A DNA stretch of 6,280 nt from 66-474 sp051954935. GTDB lineage: Bacteria > Pseudomonadota > Gammaproteobacteria > Xanthomonadales > Rhodanobacteraceae. The notes below the pieces were generated by a model. It was not told the origin of the DNA, ran no database searches, and saw only the letters and a list, made by a program, of their open reading frames with translations. This document shows positions 1 to 3,515 of this stretch, piece after piece (positions within the stretch are counted from its first letter, which is position 1; every line of letters starts with the position of its first letter). The DNA is taken from positions 1 through 6,280 of the forward strand of contig JBQCHG010000041.1 of NCBI GenBank assembly GCA_051954935.1. Reading direction: 5' to 3'. The position numbers and the translations under genes were made by a program.

Positions 1-1
1 A

Positions 2-262
2 AAAAAAAAAGCTGAAGTAGCCACCGCCGGTGAAATGGGCGGGGCGATGGTCGCGCCGCCCTCCAAGTCCGCTCGCGCCGACAAATCCGTTCGCGCCGAG
101 CGTAGCCCGGCGCAGCCGGGCGGAGTCGAAGCGCAATCCTCCGAAACCGCCGGCGACTTCCCGCCCGGCGCGCAGCTCTGCGGCAAGTGCAACTCCACCG
201 CGCTCGTCCTGCTGGATGGCTGCCAGACCTGCCTGAATTGCGGGTATTCGAAGTGCGGGTAG
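2..262 (+). CDS. nrdJ: Class II (adenosylcobalamin-dependent) ribonucleotide reductase, C-terminal end (5' partial)
   Basis: The frame is open from the left edge of the window to the TAG at 260-262, so only the last 86 residues are visible and the start lies upstream. The final 28 residues carry six cysteines: a CGKC pair, then DGCQTCLNC, then the terminal GYSKCG. This cysteine-rich tail is characteristic of NrdJ-type class II reductases, which make deoxyribonucleotides from ribonucleotides using a cobalamin radical. In that family the tail binds metal and/or shuttles reducing equivalents to the active site. The catalytic barrel is not in the window, so the assignment rests on the tail alone. 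The linker before the tail (about positions 60-160) is low-complexity and rich in Ala, Arg, Ser and Pro. It contains an 18-bp tandem duplication and a REP-like hairpin. No terminator-like hairpin follows the stop codon. Confidence 0.78.
   Translation, partial: KKKAEVATAGEMGGAMVAPPSKSARADKSVRAERSPAQPGGVEAQSSETAGDFPPGAQLCGKCNSTALVLLDGCQTCLNCGYSKCG
65..100 (+). repeat. 18-bp imperfect tandem duplication in the nrdJ linker
   Basis: Units 65-82 and 83-100 are in frame with nrdJ and encode KSARAD followed by KSVRAE. They share the core TCCG-C/T-TCGCGCCGA. The exact 18-nt period keeps the frame. It lies immediately before the REP-like hairpin, in the part of the protein that looks unconstrained. 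Confidence 0.6.
102..143 (+). repeat. REP-like palindrome embedded in the nrdJ coding sequence
   Basis: A GTAG tetranucleotide (102-105) is followed directly by a perfect 6-bp stem, CCCGGC (106-111) with GCCGGG (115-120), around a GCA loop. A second short stem pairs CGGAG (121-125) with CTCCG (139-143). GTAG plus a GC-rich hairpin is the standard layout of REP elements in this bacterial group. The stretch is translated in frame as part of the nrdJ linker. The stem sequence differs from that of the REPs at 922-1098, so it would belong to another REP subfamily, or the resemblance could be chance in GC-rich DNA. Confidence 0.5.
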
Positions 263-313
263 CTTTGCGCTCATTGCAACCAGCATTCCTAAGATGGCTT
301 TTCAACCGGAATA

Positions 314-335
314 AAGGAGGCTATTCCTTCGAATG
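314..335 (+). promoter_or_regulatory. Strong Shine-Dalgarno and ATG, out of frame with the following gene
   Basis: A full AAGGAGG (314-320) precedes an ATG (333-335) by 12 nt. That ATG opens only an 11-codon frame (MGKGSQGAGGG) that stops at 366-368. The long reading frame through 900 is shifted by one base. If one G of the GGG at 335-337 were absent, the ATG would begin MAKDPKALAEVDLIGC and run directly into the long frame. AAGGA (314-318) can also pair with TCCTT (325-329), which could partly mask the site. The element is either the displaced true start of the next gene or a short upstream reading frame. Confidence 0.5.
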
Positions 336-381
336 GGCAAAGGATCCCAAGGCGCTGGCGGAGGTTGATCTAATCGGATGC

Positions 382-900
382 ATGGTTAGATCTATGCTTG
401 CAACAAATGAAGCGATAGATCGCTTTGTGAATTGGATGTTCGCGGGGACGGGAGCTGTGGCAGGTGTTCTGATTGCAAACGTAAACTCCGTCGCGCCATT
501 CTTATCGACGCGAGGCCTATATTGGATTTTTATTCTTTTAGGATCCTCGGCAGTTTTTGGCCTTCTATCAAAAATATCTGGCTTGCGTAATAAGATAGGC
601 ACGGATTCTCAAAAGGCTGTCTTAGAGGATATTAAGCCATTAATTGAAAAGCACATACAGGCCGTTTCATTTGAGGAATTTCTAGGCATTGTTTCAAAAA
701 CCTTTGTTGAAGTTATTCCGCGGACGGTGAGGATTTGGGCATCATATGTGCTTTTTCGTTCGTCCATGGATCATTTGTATACATTTAAGAAGCTTGCCTC
801 GCGATTTCAGAAGCAGATAATCGCCGCGTCGTTGCAGTTGATTCTATTGATTGCTGTTATTTTTGTAGCTGCGGCGTTTGTGGCGCGAGGGTCAGCATAG
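382..900 (+). CDS. AT-rich hypothetical membrane protein, start uncertain
   Basis: I do not recognise this protein. From the first in-frame ATG (382) it has 172 residues. Two adjacent hydrophobic helices lie at about residues 17-35 and 46-66. A soluble amphipathic middle of about 80 residues follows (with DIKPLIEKHIQ and FEEFLGIVSKTFVEVIP), then a C-terminal helix at about 148-168. The topology suggests an inner-membrane protein with a central domain on one face. Coding very probably begins upstream of 382, because the frame around 338-381 reads as good protein (AKDPKALAEVDLIGC). The in-frame alternatives are GTG 253, TTG 265 and TTG 274, none with a clear ribosome-binding site. Hand counts of positions 541-720 give about 37-43% GC, and A/T-ending codons and ATA are frequent, unlike the GC-rich neighbours. 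This suggests recent acquisition. It could be intact with an unusual start, or broken at its start. Confidence 0.62.
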   Translation: MVRSMLATNEAIDRFVNWMFAGTGAVAGVLIANVNSVAPFLSTRGLYWIFILLGSSAVFGLLSKISGLRNKIGTDSQKAVLEDIKPLIEKHIQAVSFEEFLGIVSKTFVEVIPRTVRIWASYVLFRSSMDHLYTFKKLASRFQKQIIAASLQLILLIAVIFVAAAFVARGSA

Positions 901-921
901 CCCGCGGCTAGAGTAGTTCGC

Positions 922-998
922 GTAGGGCGGAATCCGCGTAGCGGCTTCCGCCGAATGAATTCAATACGGCGGAAACGGCTGCGCCGGTTCCGCCCTAC
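922..998. repeat. REP inverted pair 1 (BIME-like)
   Basis: The first palindrome begins with GTAG (922-925) and has a 7-bp stem GGCGGAA (926-932) with TTCCGCC (946-952), plus an inner CCGC/GCGG stem around GTA. The second is in the opposite orientation: GGCGGAA (968-974) with TTCCGCC (988-994), an inner CGGC/GCCG stem around TGC, ending in CTAC (995-998). The two are separated by a 15-nt spacer (953-967) containing the palindrome TGAATTCA. Head-to-head REP pairs like this form bacterial interspersed mosaic elements. They are spread by REP-associated tyrosine transposases encoded elsewhere in the genome, and none is present here. Confidence 0.85.
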
Positions 999-1015
999 GG
1001 TCGCTGGGTGGAACC

Positions 1016-1098
1016 GTAGGGCGGGAGAAGCGCAGCGCATCCCGCCGTTCGCGTCCACGACGGCGGGATGCACTGCTACGCGGCTGCTTCCGCCCTAC
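1016..1098. repeat. REP inverted pair 2 (BIME-like)
   Basis: The third palindrome starts with GTAG (1016-1019) and pairs GGCGGGA (1020-1026) with TCCCGCC (1040-1046). The fourth is inverted, pairing GGCGGGA (1062-1068) with TTCCGCC (1088-1094) through one G-T wobble, and ends in CTAC (1095-1098). The spacer (1047-1061) is again 15 nt. The pair sits 17 nt after the first pair and fills the space between the AT-rich gene and the next membrane-protein gene. It may add mRNA stability or transcription-termination functions, as reported for REPs in other bacteria. Confidence 0.85.
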
Positions 1099-1122
1099 AT
1101 ATGTGTTGATGAGGGTTTGAAC

Positions 1123-1662
1123 ATGCCGAACCCGAAGCTCCACCGCTTGTCGTGGTACGTCGTCGCATTCGCGCTCGTCTTCGCGGCGGCGCTGCTTGCC
1201 TGGGAAGTCACGCACGGCGGCGTGCCGAGTCATCACTTCCTCGATCGTGCCGACATGCCCACGGTTTCCAACTGGTGGATGCTGATCGTGCTGCCGGTGC
1301 TGGGGTGGCTGGCTTCGCGCTCCGTGTTGCGGCGAGCGCCGACGGATCCCAGGGCTCTGCCCAAGGCGTGTGCGGCCATCATCGGCGCGTTGCTGGTCGG
1401 CGTCGCGCTGTCTGTTGCCTTCGTGACCACGCACGGCAAGGGTGACGCTTCCTCGTACGTCTTTTTCGCCGCGATCGCCTCCGGGCTCGTCTTTCCGATT
1501 TACCGCGCGGAATACGTGTTCGGTTTCGTGCTCGGCATGGCGTTCACCTTCGGCGCGGTGCTGCCGACGCTGTTCGCATTGATCGCGGCGTGCATCTCCG
1601 CGATCTTCCACCTTTTGATCTGGCCCGCCTTCGCCTGGGCCTTTCGTCGCGCACGCGCCTGA
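1123..1662 (+). CDS. Hypothetical polytopic membrane protein, about six helices
   Basis: The product has 179 residues and no family I recognise. Hydrophobic segments lie at about residues 10-27, 51-65, 82-101, 110-127, 131-148 and 150-172, giving five or six membrane passes and almost no soluble domain. The N-terminus is short and basic (PKLHR), and the C-terminus ends in FRRARA, consistent with positively charged cytoplasmic ends. The start at ATG 1123 is chosen because GAGGG (1111-1115) lies 7 nt upstream. Extending the frame to the ATG at 955 would translate the REP palindromes, which is implausible. Codon use is GC-rich like the genome at large. It appears monocistronic: REPs precede it and a strong hairpin follows. 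There is no obvious catalytic or metal-binding motif. A transport, cell-envelope or sensory role is possible, but nothing in the sequence decides it. Confidence 0.72.
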   Translation: MPNPKLHRLSWYVVAFALVFAAALLAWEVTHGGVPSHHFLDRADMPTVSNWWMLIVLPVLGWLASRSVLRRAPTDPRALPKACAAIIGALLVGVALSVAFVTTHGKGDASSYVFFAAIASGLVFPIYRAEYVFGFVLGMAFTFGAVLPTLFALIAACISAIFHLLIWPAFAWAFRRARA

Positions 1663-1687
1663 TCCACCCCGCGCGGATTCCGACTTT

Positions 1688-1706
1688 CCGCGGTTCGGAA
1701 CCGTGG
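1688..1706. repeat. Small inverted repeat next to the terminator
   Basis: CCGCGGTT (1688-1695) pairs with AACCGTGG (1699-1706) with one G-T wobble around a CGG loop. It sits one base upstream of the main terminator hairpin and may reinforce it. Confidence 0.4.
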
Positions 1707-1707
1707 T

Positions 1708-1738
1708 GCAAAGGCTCCGCATTGCACGGAGCCTTTGC
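1708..1738. terminator. Bidirectional rho-independent-type terminator between convergent genes
   Basis: A perfect 12-bp stem pairs GCAAAGGCTCCG (1708-1719) with CGGAGCCTTTGC (1727-1738) around a 7-nt loop. AAA and TTT lie symmetrically in the stem arms, so the structure reads similarly on both strands. It sits 45 nt after the stop of the plus-strand membrane-protein gene and 10 nt beyond the stop of the minus-strand gene. The T-tract is short, so termination efficiency is uncertain. Confidence 0.75.
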
Positions 1739-1748
1739 GTTCATCGCG

Positions 1749-2750
1749 TCATGGCTGGGCCATGGAGGGGGTCGCGATGAAACCGTGGCGCTGCCCGGCA
1801 GCATCGAAGTACTCGCCGGCGACTGCGCCGAAGTTGTTGATCGAGGTGGCGATCGTCGCCACCGCTCCCGGCATGTCGAGCGTCTGGAACTGGCTTCCGG
1901 TTTTGATGAAGGTGTGGATCATGCCCGCTGCATCGGTGTAGTAGCCCGTCACCTGACCGAGATCGTTGATCCCGAAAGCGACCGTGGTGGTGGCGCCGGG
2001 TACGTCCAGGGTCGAGAGTTGTCCGGCGGCAGTGCGGTAGAAACCGTGCGGAGCCAGCGGGCTCGTATCCCAGTAGCCGACGGACTCGCCCTTGTCGTTG
2101 AGGCCGAGCGGGTAGGTGTCGCGCGCGCCGGTCACATTGATCGGCGTGTCGTTGCCGTCGCTGCCGCGCACCACCCCGTGGAAGATGCCGTCGGCATCCC
2201 AGTACACGCCGAGGATCACGCCGAACAGATTGATGCCGTCCGCATTCGAGTTGAGGTGGCCCGGGAAATCCACCGTTTCTAAGTGGCCCTGCCGGATCAC
2301 GAAGCCGTGCTGCACCCCGGATGCGTCGGCATAGGCGCCGTAGGTGTTGCCGATGTCGTTGGGCCCGCCGGCGGCGCTGAAGTACTCGCCCAGCTGGGCC
2401 GGATCGAGCGGCTCGAACCGGCCATGGCGGTAGACCATGGCGTGCGACGCGCCGCCGCCGATACTGTACTGGCCGCCGAGGTCGCCGAAATCGTTGATGC
2501 CCCAGAAAATCGTCAGCGAGGCACCGGGGTAGTCGAGCGTCTGATACGTGTAGGTCAATTGTCCCGGGACGGATGCCGGAATCGGAGTACCCTTGCACGG
2601 ATTTTCCAGGGGCGTGGCGAGCGTGCGTGCGTCGGCCCGGTTGCAGGCGGTGCCGCCTGCGAAAGCGGCGGTGCTTGAACCGGCGACGATGAGTGCCAGG
2701 AGGGCGGCCGCTCTTGTGAGCCGGCCATAAGGAAGGCGATGATTCGTCAT
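1749..2750 (-). CDS. Secreted HAF-type extracellular repeat protein
   Basis: The 333-residue product begins with a clear signal peptide: RLTR, a hydrophobic core at about 14-26, and an AFA cleavage site after residue 31. Cys36 and Cys52 could form a disulfide. The rest consists of repeats of about 43-45 residues with the pattern (L/V)D-x-PGA, then GIND-x-G-x-x-x-G-Y-x-D-A-x-G, then HGF(I/Y). They begin near residues 72, 115, 160, 204 (degenerate), 248 and 291. This matches the HAF family of probable extracellular repeat proteins, whose function is unknown. Six units would suit a six-bladed propeller-like fold, which is inference. There is no PEP-CTERM, LPxTG or C-terminal helix, so the protein is likely periplasmic or released. 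The start (CAT at 2748-2750) is favoured by GGAG (CTCC at 2758-2761 on the plus strand) 7 nt upstream and by the signal peptide. The gene is divergent from the sigma-factor gene and convergent on the terminator at 1708-1738. Confidence 0.8.
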   Translation of the reverse strand: MTNHRLPYGRLTRAAALLALIVAGSSTAAFAGGTACNRADARTLATPLENPCKGTPIPASVPGQLTYTYQTLDYPGASLTIFWGINDFGDLGGQYSIGGGASHAMVYRHGRFEPLDPAQLGEYFSAAGGPNDIGNTYGAYADASGVQHGFVIRQGHLETVDFPGHLNSNADGINLFGVILGVYWDADGIFHGVVRGSDGNDTPINVTGARDTYPLGLNDKGESVGYWDTSPLAPHGFYRTAAGQLSTLDVPGATTTVAFGINDLGQVTGYYTDAAGMIHTFIKTGSQFQTLDMPGAVATIATSINNFGAVAGEYFDAAGQRHGFIATPSMAQP

Positions 2751-2906
2751 GATTTCACTCCGTGGTGATGAAACGGGTGATGGCATTCCGGGCGCCTGCG
2801 GCCGTGCGGATTGCGCCATCCCCCTGTACAGCGCAAAGGGACCGCCGGCACCGACAGGGTTGCGGCTGATTTTTCTGCGGCCGCTGCGGTTGACCGCCCC
2901 GCGCGC
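2751..2906. promoter_or_regulatory. Divergent intergenic region with candidate operator repeats
   Basis: This 156-bp gap must hold the promoters of the secreted repeat protein (leftward) and of the sigma-factor/kinase pair (rightward). I see no convincing sigma-70 -35/-10 pair on either strand. Possible regulatory structure includes the inverted repeat CCCTGT (2822-2827) with ACAGGG (2854-2859). There is also a direct repeat, CTGCGGCCG followed by TGCGG, at 2796-2809 and 2875-2889. Both are short enough to be chance in GC-rich DNA. Confidence 0.35.
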
Positions 2907-3449
2907 ATGAGCACCGGCCCCCAGATCACGGAGATCCTGTCGCGCGCGGCGTCAGGGGACGCCTCGGCATTCGACACGTTGATCCCGAAGATCTATGCAA
3001 CGCTGCGTCAGCTCGCGCGGCGTCAGCGCGCACGCGAAGCGGCACACACGCTGGAAACGACGGCGCTCGTCCATGAGGCCTATCTGCAACTGGCGAAGGG
3101 CGGGACGGCCTTCGCCGACCGCGCACACCTGTATGCGTACATGAGCCGGGTGATGCGCCACATCCTGGTGGATCACGCCCGGCGGAAGAACGCGCAGAAG
3201 CGTCAGGCGCCGGAAGTTTCGGCGGAGGCGCAGGGGCCGGAAATCCTCGACGTGCTGGCGATTGACGAGGCAATGACCCGTCTTGCGGCCCTGGATCCGC
3301 GCCTCGCGCGGGTGGCGGAGTTGCGTCTGTTCGCCGATCTCTCCAGCCCGGAAATCGCCGAAGCCGTCGGCGTCAACGCGCGTACCGTCGAGCGCGACTG
3401 GCTGAAGGCGCGCACCTTCCTGTCGGCCTGCCTGAAGCCGGATGCGTGA
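2907..3449 (+). CDS. ECF-type RNA polymerase sigma factor (Ser/Thr kinase-associated type)
   Basis: The 180-residue protein has the two-domain layout of ECF sigma factors. Region 2 spans about residues 18-100, including TALVHEAYLQL (52-62) and YMSRVMRHILVDHARR (78-93). Region 4 spans about 120-176, with a helix-turn-helix (SSPEIAEAVGVNARTVERDW). It resembles the sigma-70 subfamily found in Xanthomonadales, Planctomycetes and Acidobacteria. It should bind core RNA polymerase and redirect it to a specific promoter set. The acidic motif that opens region 2.2 in most ECF factors (DAED) is replaced by E50-T51-T52-A53. No anti-sigma gene is adjacent, and a Ser/Thr kinase gene follows 66 bp downstream with no terminator between, so the two are probably co-transcribed. 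The start at ATG 2907 lacks a clear Shine-Dalgarno. The only alternative is TTG 2811, which would add 32 unlikely residues. Confidence 0.85.
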   Translation: MSTGPQITEILSRAASGDASAFDTLIPKIYATLRQLARRQRAREAAHTLETTALVHEAYLQLAKGGTAFADRAHLYAYMSRVMRHILVDHARRKNAQKRQAPEVSAEAQGPEILDVLAIDEAMTRLAALDPRLARVAELRLFADLSSPEIAEAVGVNARTVERDWLKARTFLSACLKPDA

Positions 3450-3515
3450 CGCCGTGTCGGTGATCGCGGCCGGTTTGCGCTATGCAGAAGATGGGAACGG
3501 GAACGCGCTCCACCG

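Noticed and set aside
187..262. Start of the AT-rich gene at ATG 187 inside nrdJ
   Set aside because: The early part would just be the nrdJ cysteine tail read in another frame. Base composition changes only after about 290.
922..1098. Possible CRISPR array
   Set aside because: The repeats are alternating inverted palindromes with GTAG/CTAC ends and 15-nt spacers, not direct repeats with unique spacers of about 30 nt. No cas genes are present.
955..1122. N-terminal extension of the six-helix membrane protein back to ATG 955
   Set aside because: It would translate three of the REP palindromes into an Arg-rich sequence, whereas ATG 1123 has a well-placed GAGGG.
961..1722. Minus-strand open frame of about 253 codons opposite the membrane-protein gene
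   Set aside because: The translation is low-complexity and rich in Arg, Gln and Glu, and it crosses both the REPs and the terminator.
1590..2282. Plus-strand open frame of about 230 codons across the terminator and the HAF-repeat gene
   Set aside because: It overlaps the terminator and lies antisense to a gene with a signal peptide and clear repeats.
2751..2819. Upstream extension of the secreted repeat protein by 23 residues
   Set aside because: It would bury the signal peptide. The start at 2750 has GGAG at proper spacing and puts the signal peptide at the N-terminus.
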